Below are positions 1 to 8,775 of a DNA stretch of 64,000 bases, in pieces. The translations under genes were made by a program, and so were the position numbers. The notes below the pieces were generated by a model. It was given only the letters and a program-made list of their open reading frames with translations, searched no databases and was not told where the DNA came from. This DNA comes from an uncultured Acetatifactor sp. (lineage in GTDB: Bacteria; Bacillota; Clostridia; Lachnospirales; Lachnospiraceae), in the NCBI GenBank assembly GCA_910577665.1, contig CAJTOJ010000004.1:62001-126000 (forward strand), given 5' to 3'. The first letter of the stretch is position 1. Every line of letters starts with the position of its first letter.

Positions 1-1656
1 CTTCTGAAGCTCCTTTACTTGCGGACAGGAATGGTATTGTTGAAAAGGCCAGGGGAACTGCATCCTTTTCTGCCCCACACCATGCGGGAACTGACACATT
101 TTGTAAAATTGCTGGGTGATATGGATACGGTGTGCCAGCAAAGGATATTTCCCATGATAAAGCAGACGGGAAATGAGAGGGAGATAGAAAAATGGAAGGC
201 GAATCTGCTCTTATTGAAGGAGTACTTTTTGAACTATTGGTGCGGTACGCATCTGGGATATGGGCAGCAGAATCTGGTGAGAGAGCTTGACCAGGCAAAG
301 AGGAACATGACAAATGCTTTCCGGAGCATAAATGAGTATCTGAAAAACAGTGGGAAAAAGCGTTCCCTAAGAGATGACACATTTCGGAATGTCTTGACAG
401 TCATAGAGGAGAGGATGCGGGATGAGCCGGCGCTTCGGGAGGCCATGCAATTCTATTATAGTATACTGCTGAACGAATGGTTTGTCTGGGCTATGGAAGA
501 GCCGGACCAGTTTAAGAAGATTTCTGCCTTTATCGAAGAACCAGTGGCATTTGAACCAGGGTTTAAGAATGGAGAGCATCGTTATGCGGGCCAGTACGAT
601 GTGATAGAGTTTACCGTTCCGTTGGAGACCCTGAAAGCTGCCCTGGAGAAGCAGAATGTACCGGAAGGACAGATTATAGAATGGCTGAAGACATTCTGTG
701 TGGCTGTGGGAGAAGAAGACCTGGAACTGGCAGAGGTGGTGGAAGGGAAGCTGGTGTGGAATGAAGAAGTGGAAGAGTTACAGTTCCATATGTTCAAGCC
801 AGTTATGACAATGCTCTACAGTGGAGCCTGGCATGGCGAGGACAGTACAGGGGCAGAGAACCAGGACTCCATGGGGGATGATGAACAGGAAACCCGGAAA
901 AGAGAAATCGATTCAGATGATAGTATGGCCTATGTGATCAGTGTGAAGAATATGGTGGCGAATCTGGAGGTTCAGCAATATGTACGGGCGGGGGTACAGC
1001 AGCTGATCCGGCGCTTTGAAAGGAGAAAGACCATTTCCCAGTGGAAGGCCATCTACGATGAGATTTATGGAATGCTGGATTCCTGGGTGGAAAATGAGGC
1101 CGGATATCTGGGGGAGCAGAGTGTGATCCGGGAGAAGTGCTCAGAGTACCTGGGAAAGGAAACAGGGCAGCTTGTATTCCTGTGCAATGACCATAATAGG
1201 AAGCAGTATAAGGAGGATTATCGGGAATATCTGTTAGACAGGGTTACGGATATCATCGTGGAAATAGAGAAAATAGAGGAAATAGCCACAAAGTCTTCCG
1301 AGAAGGAGACGCAGGTAGTGTTAAAACGTGTTGTTACCGCCAAACGCCAGGTGGTCTTTTCCGGGATTGTGATAGGAGAGCAGGAAGTGTTGAAAGGGCT
1401 TGACAAGACCCTGGACAGCATGATGGATGTGGAACAGGAGATCAACAAGGAACTGGACAGGCTGTCGAAGGAAACCAAGGAAAACGAAGTTGACTGGGAC
1501 AATATCTTAAAAATGGTTCTTATAGATGAGGAAGATGATGAGGGTAACGAGGAGAATGAGGAATCCTCGAAAAAGGATGATAGTGAAATCAGACGGAAAG
1601 TGGTTGCATTTAAAGACAAGATGCAGGCCTACAAGGAGCAGATAGAAAAAATGTAA
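1..1656 (+). CDS. Probable RdrA-like RADAR ATPase, C-terminal part (5' end outside window)
   Basis: The frame is open from the first base, so this is the 3' part of a larger gene; 551 codons are visible. No Walker A or B motif is present in the visible part. The start of the fragment (KRPGEL...PHTMRELTHFVKLL) resembles the end of an AAA+/STAND ATPase module, and the remainder is helical and very rich in Glu and Lys, with an acidic stretch near residues 510-530. The next gene, 41 bases downstream, encodes an RdrB-like deaminase. In known RADAR loci rdrA lies directly upstream of rdrB and encodes the ATPase partner. The RdrA call therefore rests mainly on context and architecture; an unrelated large ATPase is the alternative. 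Its stop is followed by a strong AAAGGAGG site for the next gene, so the two are probably one operon. Confidence 0.6.
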   Translation, partial: LLKLLYLRTGMVLLKRPGELHPFLPHTMRELTHFVKLLGDMDTVCQQRIFPMIKQTGNEREIEKWKANLLLLKEYFLNYWCGTHLGYGQQNLVRELDQAKRNMTNAFRSINEYLKNSGKKRSLRDDTFRNVLTVIEERMRDEPALREAMQFYYSILLNEWFVWAMEEPDQFKKISAFIEEPVAFEPGFKNGEHRYAGQYDVIEFTVPLETLKAALEKQNVPEGQIIEWLKTFCVAVGEEDLELAEVVEGKLVWNEEVEELQFHMFKPVMTMLYSGAWHGEDSTGAENQDSMGDDEQETRKREIDSDDSMAYVISVKNMVANLEVQQYVRAGVQQLIRRFERRKTISQWKAIYDEIYGMLDSWVENEAGYLGEQSVIREKCSEYLGKETGQLVFLCNDHNRKQYKEDYREYLLDRVTDIIVEIEKIEEIATKSSEKETQVVLKRVVTAKRQVVFSGIVIGEQEVLKGLDKTLDSMMDVEQEINKELDRLSKETKENEVDWDNILKMVLIDEEDDEGNEENEESSKKDDSEIRRKVVAFKDKMQAYKEQIEKM

Positions 1657-1697
1657 ACGGTTTCCACATATCCCATAGGAAAAGGAGGAACCAGCAC

Positions 1698-4346
1698 ATG
1701 CACCAGGAGAGGGAGAACCTGGATATCCTGTTCCGCAGGACCGCGCCGGAGACAGTCCTGGACAATATCAGGAAATATGGGACATTTTCAGCCGGGTGCC
1801 CGCTACAGGCAGACGCCATGTCCTATTCCTATCAGACATATGAGCATTACTTATCCCTGAACATGCTGGAGTATTCCCCGGATGAGACACAGCTACGGTT
1901 CGCACTGCTCAGGCAGACGCTGGAGAAGGAACCGGAGGGGATGCTTTTTGCTGCATTATGTACATATGCGGATAAAGTACTGAAAATGCAGGGGGGAATC
2001 CCGGTATGCAGGCAGGAGGCAGTGCTGGGGTGGAATTCCATATCAAAACGTCTGGGACAGGATCTTCTGGTGACGGCCTGGACGGCATGGGAAGATGAGA
2101 AGGAGAATCTGGTCTCCCGGAAGCGATTTGTATGGCCGGCGGTGATTGGCACAGATGATGGGCGTCTGGGGACGATTTATGGGAGGGGGCTGGCAGAGAA
2201 TCACTTCCATCTCCATGGCTCCACCCAATCTTTTGCGCTGTCCTGGACCTGCCTGATGAACCATCCGGAACAGATCGGGAAATATTTCCGGAAAGGCAGT
2301 TATTTCATGGAGAACCTGAACGTGGGGGTGTCCCGGGGAGAATTAGACCATCAGATGCCCTGGCGGGAAAGGATAGAATATGCTGCCATGATCCGGGCAC
2401 TTCTATTTTCCCGCTGTGCGGATATACTGGACAGCGGGGAAGTATGGGAGAGGTTCCGGAGGTTTGACCGTCTGCCGCTGGCACCAGTGATCCGGCAGCA
2501 GACGGAGGCGCTGAGGAATACTTTTGGCACAAAATTTGCCCAGAAACTATATAGGGGATTCCGTCTTGACTATGAGGGTCGGAAAAGGTGCCTTGACTAT
2601 GCCAACAGCAGCTACTTCTATGAGATAGATGAAAATGCCGCCAACAGGATGCTGGCGGGAGAGAGAAGCTTTCTCTATCATTGCTTTCGGCTTCAGTTTG
2701 CATCCAGGTTCACGCTGCAGGAGTCCTCCCTCTTCTATCTGTATCTGCTACTGAAGAGCCAGTTTCGGAGCGAATTGATTCAGATAAACGGAAGGGTAGG
2801 ATTTACGAATTTTGCCCAGTACCAGGATCGGAAGAATCTGCTGTTTGGGGAACTGGAAGAGTATATGACAGAGGCACAGCGTCTATCTGTGGGGGCTGCA
2901 ATGGAAAACGGTCATCTGGTATCCCTGGAGGCCAGGATCATGCCCCGGGAGACCGTATCAAGAATGTGCAAGGATATCACGGGATTGGATGAGAAGATCC
3001 GGCTGGCAGTGGGGGATGGCGGACAGATGCCCCACTATGTGGTACATTTCCCCAAGAAGAAGTTCAGCCTGAAGGAATTCGAAAAAAGGGAATATCTGCT
3101 GCTTCCCAGGAACTGGAAGGTCCGGGAGGCAACTAAGAAAAAGGCAAAGGCACTGGCCGGATACCTGCAGAAGGACAGGCGGGATGGCTGCCGCATTTCA
3201 GGAATCGATGCCTGTTCCCTGGAAATCGGCTGCAGGCCGGAAGTATTCGCCACAGAGTTCCGCTATTTGAGGAAATACGGCAGAAGGACGAGGAAATCAC
3301 ATTGGAGCGATACGCTGCCGCATACAGACAGGGTGTCTTTATATGAGGATAGAAATATACAGGAATACGGGCAACTGGGGGTAACTTATCATGTGGGAGA
3401 AGATTTCCTGGATATTATGGATGGCCTGCGGGCGATTGATGAGGCCATAACCTTTCTGCAGATGGAGAAGGGAGACAGATTGGGACATGCCCTTGCCCTG
3501 GGGATAGCCCCGGAGGCTTATTATAGGAGTAAGAGGAACAGTGTCTATCTGACAAAGCAGGACTATCTGGACAATCTGGTCTGGATGCTATACAGATCCC
3601 TGGAACTCAATGTGAACATAGATGCAAATCACCGGGCCAAAATGCAGGAGGAAGCAAGACGTCTGCTGATGGAGATCTATTATTCGGGATCTTCTTTTGG
3701 CAGGGAAATCGCAAACAGGCAGCCTATGGAAATGCTGGATATGTACTATGACAGCTGGAAGCTGCGGGGAGACCATCCTGATTTGTACAAAACAGGCAGA
3801 TATAAGAAGGAAAACTCCCTGTCATCGGGGAAGTATGCTTCCTGTATGACAGGAAAGAAATTTCCTTCTAATTACAGGGAGAACGAGGTGATAACGGGTC
3901 TGTATTACATGTATCATTTTGATGCAGGGGCAAAGAAGAAAGGGCTACAGCCAGAATGCTTTGACATAATGGACTGGTACGTGGAGCTGGCGGGGAGCTT
4001 CCAGGAGGCTATGAGGCGGGAAGTGGCTATGCGGGGTATCGCCATTGAGTGTAACCCTACGTCAAACGTACTGATCGGCACTTTTGGCAGCTATGACAGA
4101 CACCCCATTCTGAACTTCAGCCGTTGCAGGCTGGATGGACTGTCCGGGAACACACAGATCCAGGTCTCCATCAACACGGATGATCTGGGAGTGTTCGACA
4201 CTTCCCTGGAAAATGAGTATGCCTTGCTGTTGTGCGCCATCTCCAGGGCCCGGCACAGGGAAGGCAATTACAATGACGATGCCGTGTATGAATATCTGGA
4301 TTACGTGAGAGAGAACGGAATCAGAATGTCTTTTCGAAAAAAATGA
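1698..4346 (+). CDS. rdrB: RdrB-like adenosine deaminase of a RADAR anti-phage system
   Basis: This 882-residue protein keeps the full metal-dependent adenosine deaminase signature spread over a much longer chain than housekeeping Add (about 340 residues). It has HFHLH at 169-173, HVGED at 565-569 (catalytic Glu568), GDRLGHA with His597, an ECNPTSN segment near 785, and INTDD at 825-829. Long insertions separate these motifs, as in RdrB. Known RADAR RdrB forms a large shell and deaminates adenosine in RNA or free (d)ATP during phage infection, with the ATPase RdrA as partner; that is family knowledge, not shown here. The start is the ATG nine bases after AAAGGAGG. No accessory RADAR gene is visible downstream: the flagellin promoter begins ten bases after the stop. 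Confidence 0.8.
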   Translation: MHQERENLDILFRRTAPETVLDNIRKYGTFSAGCPLQADAMSYSYQTYEHYLSLNMLEYSPDETQLRFALLRQTLEKEPEGMLFAALCTYADKVLKMQGGIPVCRQEAVLGWNSISKRLGQDLLVTAWTAWEDEKENLVSRKRFVWPAVIGTDDGRLGTIYGRGLAENHFHLHGSTQSFALSWTCLMNHPEQIGKYFRKGSYFMENLNVGVSRGELDHQMPWRERIEYAAMIRALLFSRCADILDSGEVWERFRRFDRLPLAPVIRQQTEALRNTFGTKFAQKLYRGFRLDYEGRKRCLDYANSSYFYEIDENAANRMLAGERSFLYHCFRLQFASRFTLQESSLFYLYLLLKSQFRSELIQINGRVGFTNFAQYQDRKNLLFGELEEYMTEAQRLSVGAAMENGHLVSLEARIMPRETVSRMCKDITGLDEKIRLAVGDGGQMPHYVVHFPKKKFSLKEFEKREYLLLPRNWKVREATKKKAKALAGYLQKDRRDGCRISGIDACSLEIGCRPEVFATEFRYLRKYGRRTRKSHWSDTLPHTDRVSLYEDRNIQEYGQLGVTYHVGEDFLDIMDGLRAIDEAITFLQMEKGDRLGHALALGIAPEAYYRSKRNSVYLTKQDYLDNLVWMLYRSLELNVNIDANHRAKMQEEARRLLMEIYYSGSSFGREIANRQPMEMLDMYYDSWKLRGDHPDLYKTGRYKKENSLSSGKYASCMTGKKFPSNYRENEVITGLYYMYHFDAGAKKKGLQPECFDIMDWYVELAGSFQEAMRREVAMRGIAIECNPTSNVLIGTFGSYDRHPILNFSRCRLDGLSGNTQIQVSINTDDLGVFDTSLENEYALLLCAISRARHREGNYNDDAVYEYLDYVRENGIRMSFRKK

Positions 4347-4355
4347 AAATAGCCC

Positions 4356-4382
4356 TAAAGTTATCCCACATCCTTCCGATAT
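4356..4382 (+). promoter_or_regulatory. Sigma-28 (SigD/FliA) promoter of flagellin
   Basis: TAAA at 4356-4359 and CCGATAT at 4376-4382 are separated by 16 bases, matching the consensus for flagellar sigma factors of the SigD/FliA type. It lies ten bases beyond the rdrB-like stop and about 200 bases upstream of the flagellin ATG, so transcription from here would give a long leader. Confidence 0.85.
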
Positions 4383-4451
4383 ACATAACAAGTAAAGCAA
4401 TTGAACAGTTCCATTTCCGAATTTCGTTCAGGCTTTCTGATAGCCAGGATT

Positions 4452-4572
4452 CGGTACGCACAACCGGAGAGAGGTTATCGTCCCACTTACCGCCAGGGTG
4501 ATAGGTGCGAATCACCGGAGACGGTAAGAAAAACATTTGGCCGCATGGAAGCGGTATTATATTCAAGGAGGA
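4452..4572 (+). promoter_or_regulatory. Structured 5' leader of flagellin mRNA with a CsrA-type hairpin
   Basis: The leader contains nested perfect inverted repeats. An outer 7-bp stem pairs CTTACCG (4486-4492) with CGGTAAG (4522-4528). An inner 6-bp stem pairs GGTGAT (4497-4502) with ATCACC (4511-4516) around an 8-base loop. A small CGGT/ACCG stem lies upstream (4452-4455 and 4463-4466). Downstream, CCGC (4541-4544) pairs with GCGG (4551-4554) and presents ATGGAA in the loop, the shape of a CsrA site (ANGGA in a hairpin loop). A second ANGGA overlaps the Shine-Dalgarno (AAGGAGG, 4565-4571). In Bacillus subtilis CsrA represses hag through two such sites. The CsrA role is inference; no csrA gene is in the window. 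Confidence 0.6.
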
Positions 4573-4579
4573 ATATACC

Positions 4580-6046
4580 ATGATCGTACAACACAACTTA
4601 ACAGCAATGAACTCTAACAGAATGCTTGGTCTGACCACATCTGCCCAGGCTAAGTCCACTGAGAAGCTGTCTTCCGGTTACAAGATCAACCGTGCAGCTG
4701 ATGACGCAGCTGGCCTGTCCATCAGTGAGAAGATGAGAAAGCAGATCAGAGGTCTGACACAGGCTTCCTTGAACGCACAGGATGGTATCTCCGCAGTACA
4801 GACTGCAGAAGGTGCTCTGAATGAAGTTCAGGATATGCTGCAGAGAATGAATGAGCTGGCTGTAAAGGCTGCCAACGGCACCCAGTCTGAGAATGACAGA
4901 AGCTACATCCAGAACGAAATTGACCAGCTGACCACGGAAATCGACCGTGTTGCTGAGACAACCAAGTTCAACGAGACCTATCTGTTGAAGGGTGATTCCA
5001 CTCTCCAGAAGGGATATAGCTATAGCTATGCAAAGACAGCTACAGCTGCTACCGCTACCGCTACCTTTGCTTCAGACACTGTTACAGGCTTGCAGGTAAG
5101 TATTTCTTTTGAAACAGCATCAGCAGCAATACAGGATTCCCAGAACGATCTGGCTAAGGCTCTGAAGAGCGCTGGTATGGCACTTACTGCTGCCAGCACC
5201 TGGACCAGCGATGCAACCACTGCTGCAAAGAAGGATACTTTCTCCCTGCAGTTGAATGGCGCAGCAGCAGATAAATATACTGTTGTCAGCACTTCCACAT
5301 CCGGAAAGTTTGAGATCCAGGATGCCAAGGGTAATAAGCTGGCAACCGTTACAACATCGGGAACCTATGCTTATTCTGCATCCTCTACCATGGATTACAA
5401 GAATACCGTGAACTTCAATGCCACAAGCATCACGAAGGCAGCGGCAACAACCACTGAGGCTGCTTACTATGACAAGGATGGCAATAAGATTGCTACCAAT
5501 GCCCTGTCCAATTACTTTGACGTAAACAATGCTGGTACTATCGTTGCGAAGCCCGGTGCGTCCAAGGTGTATGACGCAGTAGGAAATGAAGCAACCTTGA
5601 ATGTAAACGAAGTAGCCAAGACCCAGGATATGACAGCTTCTCTGGGCTTCAGTCTCCATGTAGGCGCTGATTCCACCTCCAACAACCAGATCACTTTGAA
5701 CTTGGATCTGATGAATGCAAAGGGACTGGGTGTCAACGGACTTAGAGTTGATGGTACCAACGACAAGAATGCCCTTGCTGCTGTGGAGACCCTCAAGGAG
5801 GCTATCCAGAAGGTATCTACCCAGCGTTCCGCTCTTGGTGCTGTTCAGAACAGACTGGAGCATACCATCAATAACCTGGATAACGTTGTGGAGAACACCA
5901 CCAGTGCTGAAGCTTCTATCCGTGATACAGATATGGCCAGCGAGATGGTTAAGTACTCCAACCAGAATATCCTTGCCCAGGCAGGCCAGGCTATGTTGGC
6001 ACAGGCAAACCAGAGCAACCAGGGTGTTCTGTCTCTGCTTGGCTAA
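4580..6046 (+). CDS. hag: Flagellin
   Basis: This 488-residue flagellin has the canonical D0/D1 ends. The N-terminus (MIVQHNLTAMNSNRML, then SSGYKINRAADDAAGLSIS) spans about residues 1-140, and the C-terminus ends in ANQSNQGVLSLLG (about 395-488). The middle, about residues 150-390, is a Ser/Thr/Ala-rich variable domain with no match I recognise; it is the likely surface for O-glycosylation by the enzymes encoded downstream. The ATG at 4580 is preferred over an in-frame upstream start at 4505 because AAGGAGG lies 8 bases before it and the protein then starts exactly like other flagellins. Base use (GCT, GTT, AAC and CTG preferred) looks optimised for high expression compared with its neighbours. 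Promoter: sigma-28 at 4356-4382; terminator at 6086-6115. Confidence 0.97.
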   Translation: MIVQHNLTAMNSNRMLGLTTSAQAKSTEKLSSGYKINRAADDAAGLSISEKMRKQIRGLTQASLNAQDGISAVQTAEGALNEVQDMLQRMNELAVKAANGTQSENDRSYIQNEIDQLTTEIDRVAETTKFNETYLLKGDSTLQKGYSYSYAKTATAATATATFASDTVTGLQVSISFETASAAIQDSQNDLAKALKSAGMALTAASTWTSDATTAAKKDTFSLQLNGAAADKYTVVSTSTSGKFEIQDAKGNKLATVTTSGTYAYSASSTMDYKNTVNFNATSITKAAATTTEAAYYDKDGNKIATNALSNYFDVNNAGTIVAKPGASKVYDAVGNEATLNVNEVAKTQDMTASLGFSLHVGADSTSNNQITLNLDLMNAKGLGVNGLRVDGTNDKNALAAVETLKEAIQKVSTQRSALGAVQNRLEHTINNLDNVVENTTSAEASIRDTDMASEMVKYSNQNILAQAGQAMLAQANQSNQGVLSLLG

Positions 6047-6085
6047 TCGCAAGCGTAGAGAATTAGTTCTATTGATACACATTTG

Positions 6086-6115
6086 GCCGCAGCCCCATGG
6101 GGCTGCGGCTTTTCT
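6086..6115 (+). terminator. Rho-independent terminator after flagellin
   Basis: A perfect 24-base palindrome (6086-6109, 12 bases per arm, GC-rich) is followed by a short T-rich run (TTTTCTTT). No promoter is evident between it and the next gene at 6190, so that gene may depend on read-through. Confidence 0.9.
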
Positions 6116-6189
6116 TTCAATTTGTTTTGGGGCGTGTGTGCAGATGGTGGGAAGGAATGTGCGGATGCGCTCTAGGAGAGGACGGGAAA

Positions 6190-8346
6190 ATGATTGAGCA
6201 TAAAAACCAGGACGGGAAGATCCTGCTATCCATTTCCTTGCTGGTATCAAACAGGCTGGATACCATACGCAAATGCATGGAATCCATCAGACCGATTCTG
6301 GAGAGGATTCCCAGTGAACTGATCGCAGTGGACACTGTGGAGAGCGGGAAGAGCGATGGCTCCATCGATGTGGTGCGGGAATATACGGAGAAAATTGTAC
6401 CGTTTACATGGTGCGGAGATTTCGCGGCGGCAAGGAATGCCGGGTTGGAAATGGCCCAGGGTGAATGGTTTATGTATATAGATGACGATGAGTGGCTGGA
6501 GGATCCTTCACCCATTATTGATTTTTTTGAGACAGGTATCTATAAGCATTATAATTATGCCGTTTATACGGTTAGGAATTATACAGATCCGGAGGGAAGC
6601 CGCTGGGCAGATACCCTGCAGGGGAGATTATTTCCCATCCATAAGGACACTCGCTTTGTGGGAAAGATCCATGAGATGGTTCTGCTGGAGGAGCCGGTCT
6701 ATAAGCTTCCCTGTTATGCCCATCATTACGGCTATGTATTTCGGACACAGGCGGATAAAGAAAAGCATATCCAGAGAAATCTGGAGCTGCTGCTGGGGGA
6801 ATACAGGGAAGACAAAGGGAATTGCCGTATTGCGGCACATCTGATCCAGGAATATGAAGGCAGCGGCAGGTTTGAGGAAAGCTTGCATGTCATCCAGGAG
6901 AGCTGTGCTGTTTCGTTGCAGGGGGCTGCCAGTAAGTTCTGGCATTTCTTGAAATTGCACGAAGTGCTGGATTATATCTGTCTTAAGGATTTTGCCAGGG
7001 CATACGAGAGCGGGGCAGCCTATCTGCAGGGAAAGCACCTGCTGATGGGCGCACAGGTAGGAGTGCATTGCCTCATGATGGAGGTATGTGAGATAACCGG
7101 TAGGCTGGATGAGAGCATGCATCATCTTGAAAGCTACCTGGAACTGGCTGAGGAGATAACGAAACGTCAGGATCTGGTGATGCTGACTGTATTGGACATT
7201 AGCCAGTTCTGGGATGAGACCAACAGGAAGAAGGCCTATGCCAGAGGGGTCAATGTGGCATATCGGCTGGGTAATCTGGAACGGGCGGTGTATTATGTTC
7301 GGAAAATAGACTGGAGGGAAAAGGAACTCCTGGTACTGGAAGGGACTGTGGACAATACCTTCCATCTCTTTGAAAAGCTCTTTTTTGAGCCGTGGATGAC
7401 AGAAGTGATGGAAGCAATTCTGGAAAGAGGTTTTGCAAGGGGTGGCATTGATGATGTACTGGCTACGATGGAACCGCATTCCCTGGAGAGAAGGAGGATT
7501 CTGCAGATTCTGGCTTCCTGCCATAACCATGGTGTACAGGTTTCAGGGTATCGGGCGGAATATGCTGTCCTGGCTGGCGATACTGCGTTAATGTGCCAGG
7601 CATTACAGGAGTTGGCAGATAATCCGGAAGGCAATCTGCTGATGCTTTCTGTGAATACCTTGCAGTACCTGTACGAGGCAGAGATCAATGGAAGGGAATA
7701 TGTGGAGAAGGTACCCTTTTACAGATGGCATTTCTGTGTGGGACAGTGGAGCCAAGGGAAGACACTGCAGGAGAAACGGAAGGAATGCTTCCTGTGGCGG
7801 GGGATGATGCCTGCAGAGCCACTGTATATTCTGGATATGGAGGCAGCGCTTCTGGAAGAAGAGGCTCTGGCCTGCGTTGCAGAAGGCAGGGGATTTCATG
7901 AGATGCATCAGAGCCTGCTGAAGATGGCTGGCAAATTCCATGAGGTATATACACAGATTTACCATCCAGATACCTTTGTGAAGGAAGGAAAATTTACAAT
8001 TCTCCCTCCGGAGGCTCAGTTTGCGGAGAAGTATCTCTATGGAGCAGGATGCCTGGAGCAGGGAGACGAAAAAGGATTTGTTATTTCCGTTAAGGAGGCG
8101 GGGATGTGTTGCCAGGCGCTGGGAGAAACCTGTAAAGTACTACTGGAAAAGTACCGGGATGAACAGAACCAGAAAAACAAGGAGAACGATGACGCAAAAG
8201 CAGAGCTGGCCATATTGATCCAGATGCTCAAGGGAAAGGCGGAGAGACTGTGGGAGAGTGGACGGGAGGAGGAAGCAATAGTCATTATAAAGCAGATCTT
8301 GCAGGTACAGCCAGATGCAGTACTGGCTGAGAAATACCATCTGTGA
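6190..8346 (+). CDS. Family 2 glycosyltransferase with long helical-repeat C-terminus
   Basis: The 718-residue protein begins with a GT2 domain (residues about 8-240) of the type found in SunS-like and TPR-containing glycosyltransferases. Its features are KILLSISLLVSNR, a nucleotide-sugar loop VDT..GKSDGS, the GDFAAARNAGLE segment, and the acidic metal site DDDEW at 98-102. The remaining 480 residues are helical and TPR-like (for example GRFEESLHVIQ and GRLDESMHHLESYLE), which in this family binds the protein acceptor. Directly after the flagellin terminator, it is a good candidate for the first transferase acting on flagellin Ser/Thr; that role is inference. The start at 6190 follows AGGAGAGG; upstream in-frame ATGs overlap the terminator. 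The C-terminus ends with another helical repeat (EEEAIVIIKQILQVQPDAV). Confidence 0.88.
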   Translation: MIEHKNQDGKILLSISLLVSNRLDTIRKCMESIRPILERIPSELIAVDTVESGKSDGSIDVVREYTEKIVPFTWCGDFAAARNAGLEMAQGEWFMYIDDDEWLEDPSPIIDFFETGIYKHYNYAVYTVRNYTDPEGSRWADTLQGRLFPIHKDTRFVGKIHEMVLLEEPVYKLPCYAHHYGYVFRTQADKEKHIQRNLELLLGEYREDKGNCRIAAHLIQEYEGSGRFEESLHVIQESCAVSLQGAASKFWHFLKLHEVLDYICLKDFARAYESGAAYLQGKHLLMGAQVGVHCLMMEVCEITGRLDESMHHLESYLELAEEITKRQDLVMLTVLDISQFWDETNRKKAYARGVNVAYRLGNLERAVYYVRKIDWREKELLVLEGTVDNTFHLFEKLFFEPWMTEVMEAILERGFARGGIDDVLATMEPHSLERRRILQILASCHNHGVQVSGYRAEYAVLAGDTALMCQALQELADNPEGNLLMLSVNTLQYLYEAEINGREYVEKVPFYRWHFCVGQWSQGKTLQEKRKECFLWRGMMPAEPLYILDMEAALLEEEALACVAEGRGFHEMHQSLLKMAGKFHEVYTQIYHPDTFVKEGKFTILPPEAQFAEKYLYGAGCLEQGDEKGFVISVKEAGMCCQALGETCKVLLEKYRDEQNQKNKENDDAKAELAILIQMLKGKAERLWESGREEEAIVIIKQILQVQPDAVLAEKYHL

Positions 8347-8352
8347 TTAGCG

Positions 8353-8387
8353 TCCGGGAGATGGCCGTGTAAAGGTCGGCTCCCGGA
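8353..8387 (+). other. Stable stem-loop after the first glycosyltransferase gene
   Basis: TCCGGGAG (8353-8360) pairs perfectly with CTCCCGGA (8380-8387), with a smaller GGCC/GGTC stem inside. There is no T-run, so it is not a classical terminator; it may protect the 3' end of the upstream mRNA. Confidence 0.4.
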
Positions 8388-8446
8388 AATACCGAATGAT
8401 AAGGTGGGAGGGAGAAGGACTTTCTATAGGTTTTATTTGGAAAGAC

Positions 8447-8474
8447 TAAATATTTATATACAAATAGCCGATAA
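8447..8474 (+). promoter_or_regulatory. Second sigma-28 promoter, upstream of the glycan operon
   Basis: TAAA at 8447-8450, a 16-base AT-rich spacer, and GCCGATAA at 8467-8474. The -10 element is a perfect match to the flagellar sigma consensus; the spacer is one base longer than in the flagellin promoter. It lies in the only large gap (8347-8775) at the head of the cluster, so it most likely drives the NeuB-like gene and those behind it. Confidence 0.7.
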
Positions 8475-8684
8475 AAATAGATAGTAACAGTTTGGCCAGT
8501 CCATATAAATGGCAGGAGATGGTGCTTTTTTGGATTTTGAGTTATTCCTGTGGACTGAGGGAACGCCAAAATGTCGTGGGCAGCACCTGCGGGTAATGCT
8601 GGCTGAATGGTTATGATATGCATAACGAAATCCAGGGATGGGATTGTAAAAAGCGCATGGAGGGGCGTATAACATAACAAGAAG

Positions 8685-8731
8685 AGAAGCAGACATAACA
8701 GAACACAGATGTTAGGCCTGCTTCTGTTTTG
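8685..8731 (+). terminator. Terminator-like hairpin in the leader of the NeuB-like gene
   Basis: AGAAGCAG (8685-8692) pairs perfectly with CTGCTTCT (8718-8725), with an inner TAACA/TGTTA stem, followed by GTTTTGT. It sits between the sigma-28 promoter (8447-8474) and the start codon at 8776, so it could act as an attenuator. Otherwise the stretch 8475-8684 shows no convincing gene: a possible 35-codon frame at 8509-8616 lacks a good ribosome binding site. Confidence 0.5.
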
Positions 8732-8775
8732 TATATATTTTGGACAAATTGTGAGAGCAGGACAGGAGATTGGAA

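Noticed and set aside
5120..6250. Long minus-strand frame (376 codons) opposite flagellin
   Set aside because: It is antisense to a clear flagellin gene with strongly biased codons, has no ribosome binding site, and its protein looks like no family.
8509..8616. 35-codon frame in the leader of the NeuB-like gene
   Set aside because: No good ribosome binding site, no coupling to another gene and no protein-like pattern.
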